Below, piece after piece: positions 17,289 through 22,709 of a DNA stretch of 28,623 nucleotides; the stretch's first letter is position 1; each line of letters begins with the position of its first letter. The notes beneath the pieces were generated by a model. That model was given only the letters and a program-made list of their open reading frames with translations. It was not told where the DNA came from and searched no databases. The translations under genes and the position numbers were made by a program. This DNA is from a virus, in the IMG/VR virus record IMGVR_UViG_3300047386_000057, positions 1-28,623 of that record. One strand, given 5' to 3'.

Positions 17289-18892
17289 AAGTCGTCCCCT
17301 ATGTGTGGATTAGGGACTTCAGACAGTCTACCCGTAGTGCGGTCATAGGCTAACCAACAGGCAGGTCCGGTTTCTCCCGTGTACCTGTTCTTCAACACTC
17401 GAACAGTCGTGGTGTTCCTTATGTCTTCGTTGGTGTTCTGTTGGTCGCGCTCCATACCTATGACAATGTCGGACAACTGAGCGATAGCTTGACTACCCCG
17501 TAGTTCACCCAAGCTGATCTGAGCACCGTCCTCGTGTGCCTTACCTTGGGATCGACGTAGGTGTGACACGAGGAACAGACAAATGCCCGTCTCTGCCACC
17601 AAGGTCCGTAGCTTAGTCATGATCTCGTCTATGGCTTTTCTTTCGTCTCCTGACTCTTGGGAAGACACGACGATTGACAAGTGGTCCAATATGACGTACC
17701 GGCAGTCAAGCGCTTTTGCCATATAGCGAACACGGGCGAGGAGGTTATCTGCTGAAGTTGACCCCCAATGGTCGAATAGGTAGTAACGTCCTGTTCCCAG
17801 TGTGCTCTCCCAAAACGGTCGTAGTTGGTCCACAGGCGTGTCCTCTTCCAAGTGTAGAGGCCTGTTTGCCGCCACCGACATGATACCAAGCGTTGTTCGG
17901 GCCAGATCTTCCTCAAGCGCCAAGACTCCAATATTGCCTTCGCATCGGCGTAGAAGATCGTACTCAATTTCTCTGATAAATTGGGACTTGCCCATACCAC
18001 TGCCGCTAGTGATCGTGACGAGTTCATAGGGTCTATGTCCTCTGGTTATGTGATTAAGGCCTTCCCAAGGGTACGGGATGGACTTCACGTTTCTCTTTTC
18101 TACTAACTTGTCCCATGTGTCAGTGCCAGCTATGATACCGTCGGGCCTGTAGACCTTCGCATTCCACCAGTGTTGCGTAAAGTCCTTGACCCTGTTCGCC
18201 ATGAGCATGTCACCAGCGTCCTTTAGGGGTAGCTTGCAGATCTTGAGCTTGTCAGGGCTAAAGAGATCCTTGACCTGCTCTACTGCTTCTTCTCCTGCCT
18301 TGTCGTTGTCAAAGCAGAGGACTACCGTGTCGTACCCTTCGAGCCACTCTAGCTGGGCCTTGATCTCCTTGGCGGCATTACCTGCTCCTGACCGTAGAGA
18401 CACAACGTCCCACTGCTTACCTGACATCTCATAGATTGCCAAGGCGTCCAATTCGCCCTCAGTAATCGTGATATAGGTATCTCTATTGCACTGTTGTTGT
18501 CCGAAGAAGCCGACGTTGGCTACGTCCCCCATTGACATGAACCCTTTGGTTTTGACCTCGCGTACCTTTGCCGCGCATAGGTCACCAGTGGACATGTCGT
18601 AGTAGGGGTAGTAGTGTTTCTCTATTTCACCTGTGGATGTGTACTCAACGGTGACTCCGTAGCGCCCACAGGTGTCCTGAGATATGCGCCGTTGGGGTAT
18701 GCTTGAGACCACTCCCCTGAAATTAAGGGGCTTGGCCTTAGGTAATTCTGAGGTCATGCCTTGGTCTCCACCGTGAACGTGATGCTGACAGCTAAAGCAG
18801 TGTTGACCACCGTCGCTGTAGATAGCGAGAGCGTCCGAAGAATTACACTCCGGACAACTCTCGTGTCTTAGGAACTTAGAAGTCTGCGGCAT
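17285..18892 (-). CDS. Primase-helicase (T7 gp4-like)
   Basis: 535 residues (T7 gp4: 566). Zinc-binding primase part: C13, C16, C32, C35. TOPRIM catalytic part: E145 (ITEGELDAL), D195 and D197 (CFDNDKAG). Ring helicase part: Walker A GSGMGKS (297-303), Walker B ILDH (D403), H444 in SHLR (T7 H465), and R503 in KNRYTG as the arginine finger (T7 R522). All key residues are present, so it should both prime and unwind at the fork, partnering the SSB upstream and the polymerase downstream. The start overlaps the SSB gene by 17 nt with no good ribosome site, indicating coupling; the stop overlaps the polymerase start as TTGA. Confidence 0.96.
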   Translation of the reverse strand: MPQTSKFLRHESCPECNSSDALAIYSDGGQHCFSCQHHVHGGDQGMTSELPKAKPLNFRGVVSSIPQRRISQDTCGRYGVTVEYTSTGEIEKHYYPYYDMSTGDLCAAKVREVKTKGFMSMGDVANVGFFGQQQCNRDTYITITEGELDALAIYEMSGKQWDVVSLRSGAGNAAKEIKAQLEWLEGYDTVVLCFDNDKAGEEAVEQVKDLFSPDKLKICKLPLKDAGDMLMANRVKDFTQHWWNAKVYRPDGIIAGTDTWDKLVEKRNVKSIPYPWEGLNHITRGHRPYELVTITSGSGMGKSQFIREIEYDLLRRCEGNIGVLALEEDLARTTLGIMSVAANRPLHLEEDTPVDQLRPFWESTLGTGRYYLFDHWGSTSADNLLARVRYMAKALDCRYVILDHLSIVVSSQESGDERKAIDEIMTKLRTLVAETGICLFLVSHLRRSQGKAHEDGAQISLGELRGSQAIAQLSDIVIGMERDQQNTNEDIRNTTTVRVLKNRYTGETGPACWLAYDRTTGRLSEVPNPHIGDDF

Positions 18893-19253
18893 CGCCTACG
18901 GCAATCTCTGCTTCCTCTAGTACTTTGACCGCCTCAAGGTAGGTTGCTACGCCATGCACTGGGTGAGGCTGACCCAGCTTGTACTTCAGGCGGACTGTGG
19001 AGTTGTATGGGACTTCTCCGGTGTAGGGTGTGCCCTCTGCGTCAAAGACTTTGATCTCGTACTTTGATTTGAACTTGCGTTGCTTGTTGCCTTGGTAGTC
19101 CTTGATCTTGACACCGTTGGCTGCAAGCTCCGCAGCGTCGTCTTCTGACATTGTGATTGTCATGGAGTAGGCTCCAGTGGACTGACCGTTGAACACGTCA
19201 TGTGCAGTCAGGTTGCTGAAGTTAACTACGCCTTCTACTGTTGTTGCTGTCAT
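18876..19253 (-). CDS. Single-stranded DNA-binding protein (gp2.5-like)
   Basis: 125 residues, first gene after the strong promoter at 19314-19342. The sequence is beta-rich (AYSMTITMSED, KYEIKVFDAEG, VRLKYKLGQP), consistent with an OB fold, and ends in an acidic tail with terminal phenylalanine (EIAVGDAADF). That tail is the hallmark of T7 gp2.5 and bacterial SSBs, where it contacts polymerase and helicase. It is only about half the length of T7 gp2.5 (232), so it would be a minimal OB-fold version. GGAG lies 8 nt before the ATG. Context, directly ahead of primase-helicase and polymerase, strongly supports the call even though the core is too divergent to align by eye. Confidence 0.85.
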   Translation of the reverse strand: MTATTVEGVVNFSNLTAHDVFNGQSTGAYSMTITMSEDDAAELAANGVKIKDYQGNKQRKFKSKYEIKVFDAEGTPYTGEVPYNSTVRLKYKLGQPHPVHGVATYLEAVKVLEEAEIAVGDAADF

Positions 19254-19313
19254 GGAATAATCTCCGTTGGGTTGCTTTGGTTTAGTCCTGAGGATGTCTC
19301 AGAACATACTAAT

Positions 19314-19342
19314 AGTATACACTAAATGAATTTACCTGTCAA
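19314..19342 (-). promoter_or_regulatory. Sigma70-type promoter for the replication operon
   Basis: On the minus strand TTGACA (19342-19337), 17-nt spacer, TATACT (19319-19314): -35 perfect, -10 five of six. Expected start near 19307, about 53 nt before the SSB ATG. The predicted transcript opens with a small hairpin (CTGAG, 5-nt loop, CTCAG; 19288-19302) that could protect its 5' end. The -35 box lies inside the 3' end of the 50-residue membrane-protein gene, whose stop falls in the spacer. Confidence 0.85.
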
Positions 19343-19474
19343 AAAAGAATCTATGATTTGTATGCAGGTGTACATAATGAACATCATAAACCCTATACCC
19401 CCAGCAGGACAGATCACATTGGCTTTCCACGGGTTGTCCCGTATCCACTGCTCTAGCTCCTGCTCTGTCTTCAT
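19322..19474 (-). CDS. Small single-pass membrane protein, 50 residues
   Basis: Read directly from the minus strand: ATG 19474-19472, TAG 19324-19322. The start overlaps the previous stop as ATGA, strong support for a coupled real gene. The first ~20 residues are polar and acidic (MKTEQELEQWIRDNPWKANV); then a hydrophobic span of ~22 residues (GGIGFMMFIMYTCIQII) predicts one membrane helix; the tail is short and basic. Function unknown. Tiny membrane proteins in early phage operons often act on host membranes or membrane enzymes, but nothing here shows a target. Its 3' end doubles as the -35 region of the replication promoter. Confidence 0.75.
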   Translation of the reverse strand: MKTEQELEQWIRDNPWKANVICPAGGIGFMMFIMYTCIQIIDSFLTGKFI

Positions 19475-19749
19475 ATTATGTTCACATATTCATCGTTAAT
19501 GATTGTCTGCACATGGACGTACCCTTCGGGCCAGTACGTGTAGGACTCTTTAAGCGCCTTGGCTGTCCTACGTACTGAGGCCTCAAAGTGTTCGAACATC
19601 CCTAGTTCCTCTTTATAGTACCAGAAGGGGATACGTAGGACTGGCTCCGCTGGTCCATGTTCCTCGTAGTACACAATGATCTCAGCGTCGTTGCCTATAG
19701 GCCCGTCGTTACCAAAGTGTTTCGAATGCTTGTTCTGTGGTTGTTTCAC
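19471..19749 (-). CDS. Small early protein, 92 residues, unknown
   Basis: Starts at GTG 19749, sharing GTGA with the stop of the preceding 55-residue gene; AGGAGG lies 4 nt upstream. The protein has a polar start, a beta-like section (AEIIVYYEEHGPAEPVLRI), an aromatic patch (PFWYYKEELGMFEHF) and ends EYVNII. I recognise no family. Both ends are coupled to neighbours by 4-nt overlaps (GTGA upstream, ATGA downstream), so it belongs to a tight early operon. Confidence 0.8.
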   Translation of the reverse strand: MKQPQNKHSKHFGNDGPIGNDAEIIVYYEEHGPAEPVLRIPFWYYKEELGMFEHFEASVRRTAKALKESYTYWPEGYVHVQTIINDEYVNII

Positions 19750-19913
19750 TCGTCCTCCTCTAGTTCAATACCTTGGAACTCTTCGTCTATGTAGTTGTAC
19801 TCTGAATCATGAATTTCTGTCTTCAGTAGTGCCAACGCTTCGTCCTCTGTTTCTGCAGAGATACGGTAGACGTGCTCTATCGTTTCAATGGTCTTGATAC
19901 AGTACCTATTCAC
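19746..19913 (-). CDS. Small acidic early protein, 55 residues (beta-alpha fold)
   Basis: Frame found between two listed genes: GTG 19913-19911, TGA 19748-19746, with GGAGG 7 nt before the start and 4-nt GTGA overlaps at both ends. Product begins MNRYCIKTIETIEHVYRISA, continues ETEDEALALLKTEI and ends in an acidic ELEEDE tail. The strand, then acidic residues, then -EA--L helix pattern is the same as in the 58-residue gene at 21178-21354 (VYEVKVEAESREQAEEIF), so the two may be paralogues. Function unknown. Confidence 0.78.
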   Translation of the reverse strand: MNRYCIKTIETIEHVYRISAETEDEALALLKTEIHDSEYNYIDEEFQGIELEEDE

Positions 19914-20161
19914 TGTTCACCCTCCGGTAGTTCGTCACTGGCTAGGAACAAGATTTTGTCCAGTGTGTTCCTAGACATCACCACGTTGCCACGGTCGTCC
20001 AGAGACAACTCTAGGTCCTTACGTAGGACAAAGGGTATGCCACCCCAAGGGTCCCGCCTCATGATGTCATTGGTCACTGTACGGGCTTGTGTGTAGCCGA
20101 AGCAGTAGACGGAGTAGTCACCCCCGTCGACCACATAAATACTCTTTTCGTCTATAAACAT
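19910..20161 (-). CDS. Small early protein, 83 residues, unknown
   Basis: ATG 20161 with AGGAG 7 nt upstream; first gene after a 72-nt gap carrying two palindromes and AT-rich sequence, so it may head a sub-operon. The sequence looks like a compact alpha/beta protein (SIYVVDGGDYSVYCFGYTQA, then TLDKILFLASDELPEGEQ). The NDIMRRDPWGGIPFVLRKDL centre is distinctive, but I cannot tie it to a family. Its stop is coupled (GTGA) to the 55-residue gene. Confidence 0.8.
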   Translation of the reverse strand: MFIDEKSIYVVDGGDYSVYCFGYTQARTVTNDIMRRDPWGGIPFVLRKDLELSLDDRGNVVMSRNTLDKILFLASDELPEGEQ

Positions 20162-20173
20162 AAGTTTACTCCT

Positions 20174-20196
20174 GTAGTACTACTGTAGTTAACTAC
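20174..20196. promoter_or_regulatory. Two adjacent palindromes, candidate operator
   Basis: GTAGTACTAC (20174-20183) and GTAGTTAACTAC (20185-20196), both perfect palindromes with the same GTAG...CTAC half-sites, separated by one base, lie 13 nt before the ATG of the 83-residue gene. Two TATACT hexamers (20212-20217 and 20226-20231, minus strand) lie just upstream but without a good -35. The layout fits a protein-binding site or overlapping hairpins in the leader. No binding protein is identified. Confidence 0.45.
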
Positions 20197-20233
20197 TACT
20201 GCTTCTACTTTAGTATATATACCTAAGTATACC

Positions 20234-20425
20234 TTAGTAGAGGGTATCATAGTTTTCGTCTTCTGTAAATATCTCATATTGGTAATATTCCATAGTTTCT
20301 GAGTCTACTCCCGCGCTAGCACTAGCAGAAAGGCAAATGCCGCAAATATCAAGAAAGTTACCATGTGCGTCCTTTTTAGTTAATTCTGATTCCTCTAGTA
20401 TTCGATTACAGGCCTTACAACGCAT
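20234..20425 (-). CDS. Small zinc-ribbon protein, 63 residues
   Basis: Start chosen at ATG 20425 (MRCKACNRILEESEL), which has GGAGGA 8-9 nt upstream; a longer reading would need a TTG. Two CxxC pairs (C3, C6 and C28, C31 in MRCKAC and DICGICLS) form a four-cysteine zinc-binding knuckle. The remainder is polar and acidic (ETMEYYQYEIFTEDENYDTLY). Small ribbons of this kind are frequent early phage proteins that bind host RNA polymerase or nucleic acid, but no partner is indicated here. It overlaps the 74-residue gene by 11 nt. Confidence 0.78.
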   Translation of the reverse strand: MRCKACNRILEESELTKKDAHGNFLDICGICLSASASAGVDSETMEYYQYEIFTEDENYDTLY

Positions 20426-20639
20426 CTCTCCAGTCCTCCCCGTGTATTTCAATCATCATACGCTCTAGATGTCTAGTGTTGAGCCTAGAGTATTTACGTA
20501 GGCAGTCCAAGCGAAACATCTCAGTCTCAAACTCGACTATGTGGTCCACCATTGCTTGCTCCTCTGGGTCTCTGGAAGGCTCTGGGATGTCCCCAGAGTC
20601 CTCCCCGTAGTAACCCCTCTCGTATTCCTCAAACGTCAT
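20415..20639 (-). CDS. Small acidic early protein, 74 residues, unknown
   Basis: ATG 20639 preceded by AGGGGG 6 nt upstream. The N-terminal half is very acidic with aromatic residues (MTFEEYERGYYGEDSGDI); the C-terminal half is helical (EFETEMFRLDCLRKYSRLN). It overlaps the upstream 53-residue gene by 11 nt and the downstream zinc ribbon by 11 nt. No family recognised. Acidic, helical small proteins in this position can mimic DNA, but this is only one possibility. Confidence 0.78.
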   Translation of the reverse strand: MTFEEYERGYYGEDSGDIPEPSRDPEEQAMVDHIVEFETEMFRLDCLRKYSRLNTRHLERMMIEIHGEDWRDAL

Positions 20640-20790
20640 TGTAAGCCCCCTGCATACGTTGTATAAGCTCGTCGATGATCTTCTGCTCCTCCTCCTTCCA
20701 CTCCTCTATATCGTCAAGGCCCTCGTAGTCCTCAGCCTCAAGTGTGTCGTAGTAGTAGTCGTGCGCTTCTTCCCATGATTCTCTAGGCAT
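20629..20790 (-). CDS. Small highly acidic early protein, 53 residues
   Basis: Read directly from the minus strand: ATG 20790-20788, TGA 20631-20629; AGGAG lies 9 nt before the ATG within the sequence GGAGACATAGACG that also ends the preceding gene. The protein (MPRESWEEAHDYYYDTLEAE, then DIEEWKEEEQKIIDELIQRM) is strongly acidic and helical. It overlaps the 43-residue membrane gene upstream and the 74-residue gene downstream. Unknown function. Confidence 0.72.
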   Translation of the reverse strand: MPRESWEEAHDYYYDTLEAEDYEGLDDIEEWKEEEQKIIDELIQRMQGAYNDV

Positions 20791-20914
20791 CGTCTATGTC
20801 TCCTGTGTTGGCTTTAAGTGTTGCACTCACTGTTAGCACTAAGGCGGCAAGGGCCACGATAGGCAACAGGAAAGGCACCATAAGCAGTCCTAATCCTCCC
20901 ACAATGTACCTCAT
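20783..20914 (-). CDS. Small membrane protein, 43 residues
   Basis: ATG 20914-20912 with AGGAG 10 nt upstream, in the same GGAGACATAGACGA context as the next gene. A longer reading starting from GTG 21052 exists in this frame but would override two better small genes. The product MRYIVGGLGLLMVPFLLPIV, then ALAALVLTVSATLKANTGDIDDA, has a ~28-residue hydrophobic span with a proline in the middle, enough for one membrane helix or a hairpin, and an acidic end. The start overlaps the 33-residue gene stop as ATGA. Function unknown; a holin- or pore-like role cannot be excluded. Confidence 0.72.
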   Translation of the reverse strand: MRYIVGGLGLLMVPFLLPIVALAALVLTVSATLKANTGDIDDA

Positions 20915-21012
20915 TCGTCTATGTCTCCTTTTATGTATAACCAGAGTGTGATTATACCAGATGCCGCTAGTAATAACAATACGTCCCAAAATGGTTGCCA
21001 GCTCTCGAACAT
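20911..21012 (-). CDS. Tiny membrane protein, 33 residues
   Basis: Read directly from the minus strand: ATG 21012-21010, TGA 20913-20911. AGGAGG lies 10 nt upstream. The protein starts MFESWQPFWDVLLLLAASGI, has one clear membrane helix (VLLLLAASGIITLWLYI) and ends KGDIDE. Its stop overlaps the ATG of the 43-residue membrane gene (ATGA), so two consecutive coupled genes encode tiny membrane proteins, both ending in a GDID motif. Unknown function. Confidence 0.68.
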   Translation of the reverse strand: MFESWQPFWDVLLLLAASGIITLWLYIKGDIDE

Positions 21013-21014
21013 CT

Positions 21015-21173
21015 CTAGTCATCCTCCTCAAACAGTCCCAAGTCCTCAGCACAGTAAATACAGACGTGCTGATCCACGGCTGTAGGCTGTGCCTCCATCG
21101 TGTCTAGGTGTAGCACGTAGCTCTCATTTCTGTACCACTCGCCACACTCAGCGCATTCGTATACCTCGCCCAT
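21015..21173 (-). CDS. Small zinc-ribbon protein, 52 residues
   Basis: Read directly from the minus strand: ATG 21173-21171, TAG 21017-21015, AGGAGG 9 nt upstream. Two CxxC pairs (C7-AE-C10 in YECAECGEW and C38-IY-C41 in VCIYCAED) form a zinc ribbon with a ~27-residue connecting part; the tail is acidic (FEEDD). It lies 4 nt after the 58-residue gene and 2 nt before the 33-residue gene. A second ribbon protein sits at 20234-20425. Function unknown. Confidence 0.75.
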   Translation of the reverse strand: MGEVYECAECGEWYRNESYVLHLDTMEAQPTAVDQHVCIYCAEDLGLFEEDD

Positions 21174-21177
21174 GCTT

Positions 21178-21354
21178 CTAGTCCTCCTGTCGTAGCGTGA
21201 GGTAATCCGCTGGCTCTATGTCCAGCGTATGAACCCGCAGTAGTTCCTCCCAGTCTCCGAAGTTGTCGAATATTTCCTCCGCCTGTTCTCTGGACTCTGC
21301 TTCAACTTTGACCTCGTATACTTTGGTCATGATTACTTGATATGTACGCTTCAT
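21178..21354 (-). CDS. Small early protein, 58 residues (beta-alpha-beta fold)
   Basis: Start set at ATG 21354 (MKRTYQVIMTKVYEVKVEAE) because GGAGG lies 8 nt upstream; an in-frame ATG twelve codons earlier lies within the preceding gene and is less likely. Pattern: strand, strand, acidic turn, helix (SREQAEEIFDNF), then strand. It resembles the 55-residue product at 19746-19913 and could be its paralogue. No family name or function known to me. Confidence 0.76.
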   Translation of the reverse strand: MKRTYQVIMTKVYEVKVEAESREQAEEIFDNFGDWEELLRVHTLDIEPADYLTLRQED

Positions 21355-21356
21355 CT

Positions 21357-21581
21357 CTAGCGCCTCCCTTGTCGTAGCTTGGACCACCATCGTATGACTC
21401 TCCAGAATCTCCGGTGGTTCTTATCAGTGTCTAGGAATCCTAGCTTGTCTCTCAACCCACACAGAAGCCGTGAGTAGTTGTTAATGGTGTACTCTGGGTA
21501 CATGAAGCCCTTGCGTCCGTCGTAGATGTCCCAGACGTGGTCTTCGTGGTTGTACCAGATTGTGTATCGTCCAAAGTTCAT
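21357..21581 (-). CDS. Small basic/aromatic early protein, 74 residues
   Basis: Start at ATG 21581, which shares ATGA with the stop of the preceding gene; the longer open frame upstream lies inside that gene. N-terminus MNFGRYTIWYNHEDHVWDIY is beta-like with many aromatics and His; YPEYTINNYSRLLCGLRDKL looks helical; the end is strongly basic with Trp (RRFWRVIRWWSKLRQGRR). The basic tail could bind nucleic acid or membrane. Family unknown. Confidence 0.76.
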   Translation of the reverse strand: MNFGRYTIWYNHEDHVWDIYDGRKGFMYPEYTINNYSRLLCGLRDKLGFLDTDKNHRRFWRVIRWWSKLRQGRR

Positions 21582-21817
21582 GCTGTAGCCCTCGCGTTTA
21601 TGCTGTCCTGTGTCAGTGTGTCGCAGTAGTCCGCACCTCTGGACTTCAACCACTGGTTAATGTGCTTCGACGTGGTGACGCTCCAGAAGTCCTCTGTCTT
21701 GAAGTAGTTACCCTCTGCCGTCTGCAGTGCAACGGGTGTCTCGTAGCTGAAAAACACTGTAGTGCCGTCGGTGAATTCAACCTCTGTCTTGTTACTGCCT
21801 AGTTGTCGTAGTTGCAT
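21578..21817 (-). CDS. Small phage protein, 79 residues (DUF8033-like)
   Basis: ATG 21817 with GGAGGG 9 nt upstream. Sequence MQLRQLGSNKTEVEFTDGTT, then VFFSYETPVALQ, then YFKTEDFWSVTTSKHINQWL matches from memory a widespread small phage family (I believe named DUF8033), whose signature is FFSY-TPVA and SVTTS-HIN-WL. Mostly beta strands. No function is known. It is preceded by a promoter-like pair (21863-21891). Confidence 0.8.
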   Translation of the reverse strand: MQLRQLGSNKTEVEFTDGTTVFFSYETPVALQTAEGNYFKTEDFWSVTTSKHINQWLKSRGADYCDTLTQDSINARATA

Positions 21818-21862
21818 AGTCTTAAGCCCTCCAGTGGCTCGTGTGTTGACTCACTGCTGGAC

Positions 21863-21891
21863 ACTCTAGTGAATGCCCAACGATTAGTCAA
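21863..21891 (-). promoter_or_regulatory. Probable sigma70-type promoter for the small early genes
   Basis: Minus strand TTGACT (21891-21886), 17-nt spacer, TAGAGT (21868-21863): -35 five of six, -10 four of six. It lies in the 79-nt gap between the 109- and 79-residue genes, so expected transcripts begin near 21856, about 39 nt before the ATG. It is weaker than the other promoters in the window. The AGGAGG beside the -35 has no usable start codon and may be chance. Confidence 0.55.
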
Positions 21892-21896
21892 CCTCC

Positions 21897-22226
21897 TTAT
21901 GCCGCGTATTCAAACTGGTCGAAGTATTCGTCAGGCCTTGAGTTTATACATAGATCAACGTCGATGCCAACCGATCTCAACTCCTTACCGATCTCTTGCA
22001 TCTCTCGAATAATGTAGTTGCGTCTCTTCATCAACTTAACGTGCTCTGGTAGGTCCTGACCGTAACCACTGTTCTGCCACTCGTCGCTAGCGTAGTACTG
22101 TGACAGCTCCTCTAGAATCTCTGTCCAATCGCTGTAGTAAATGGCGTACATCTCAACAGCGGTAGACAATGTGCGGTGGCTGTTCTCAAGTGTCTCGTGG
22201 AGACCGTAGTTAACTTGCTTAGTCAT
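21897..22226 (-). CDS. Helical early protein, 109 residues, first minus-strand gene
   Basis: Starts at ATG 22226 (MTKQVNYGLHETLENSHRTL), or five codons earlier at ATG 22241 (MRIII). Neither has a good ribosome site. The frame stays open to 22400, but that part has no phage-like composition, so I treat it as leader. The protein looks helical with many Tyr and charged residues (WTEILEELSQYYASDEW, then RNYIIREMQEIGKELRSVGI) and ends DEYFDQFEYAA. No family recognised. Its start codon lies within a Fur-box-like palindrome, which would make its expression sensitive to iron if the host regulator binds. Confidence 0.72.
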   Translation of the reverse strand: MTKQVNYGLHETLENSHRTLSTAVEMYAIYYSDWTEILEELSQYYASDEWQNSGYGQDLPEHVKLMKRRNYIIREMQEIGKELRSVGIDVDLCINSRPDEYFDQFEYAA

Positions 22227-22242
22227 GATAATGATTCTCATT
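22224..22242. promoter_or_regulatory. Fur-box-like palindrome over the first early-gene start
   Basis: On the minus strand the 19-mer AATGAGAATCATTATCATG matches the Vibrio-type Fur consensus AATGANAATNATTNTCATT at every specified position but the last. Against the E. coli 19-bp consensus (GATAATGATAATCATTATC), in a shifted alignment, it matches 15 of 19. It overlaps both candidate start codons of the 109-residue gene. Only the sequence match is seen; binding is inference. Confidence 0.5.
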
Positions 22243-22401
22243 TGGGGTGGCTTCGGTCCCCGTCTCGCCATGTGTGTAGTAAACCAGAAACCCAGTTGAG
22301 AAACAAGGGTAAATATTTCACACAAATAGACTATTGACCACAGCCCATGATGTATGCTAATCGCGTGTGCGCGTGTAATAAATAGCTCGCGTAGCAACAA
22401 T

Positions 22402-22493
22402 CATGCCAACCTATGGGGACCAACATAAGCCCACACACTTGTCAACTCATGCAAATCCCATGCCAAGTTACCCCATGCAAGGACCATGCCAAC
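22402..22493 (+). repeat. Iteron-like CATGCCAA/CATGCAA repeats
   Basis: CATGCCAA at 22402, 22459 and 22485; CATGCAA at 22448 and 22474. The last four form two copies of an arrangement CATGCAA, 4 nt, CATGCCAA, with starts 11 nt apart, repeated at 26 nt. Eleven-nt spacing puts the sites on one face of the helix, as in iterons or arrays bound by an initiator or repressor. Confidence 0.6.
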
Positions 22494-22709
22494 TCTAGTC
22501 GCTACCATAGGCCGCGCCCTGTGTCAACTTTTGTTGAAACCCGCGTAGAAACTAGGGGCGGGGGAGGGGTTGACATGTGTTAGACTTTTGTAGTAGCTAC
22601 CTAGGCACAAAATAGGGTAAAATTAGGAAAATTACCCCTAAATTAAACTCGTGTAAGCCGTTGATTATACTCGTGTTTGTACTTCTACTGCTTTTACCTC
22701 TAAAATAGC

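Noticed and set aside
20783-21052. 89-codon frame covering both tiny membrane genes
   Set aside because: Needs a GTG start without ribosome site, and conflicts with the better coupled 33- and 43-residue genes and the ribbon gene upstream.
21818-21896. Short ORF beginning TTG directly after AGGAGG upstream of the 79-residue gene
   Set aside because: Zero spacing between ribosome site and start; the same bases read better as a promoter -35.
22227-22400. N-terminal extension of the 109-residue early protein to 22400
   Set aside because: No ribosome site at the distal ATG and unlike composition; region reads as leader with regulatory sites.
22403-22498. 31-codon plus-strand ORF across the iterons
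   Set aside because: No ribosome site, no promoter positioned for it, and its repeats are explained better by the DNA-level 11/26-nt phasing.
22555-22569. G-quadruplex
   Set aside because: Only three runs of three or more G are present, one short of the standard four-run pattern; kept only as a G-rich tract.
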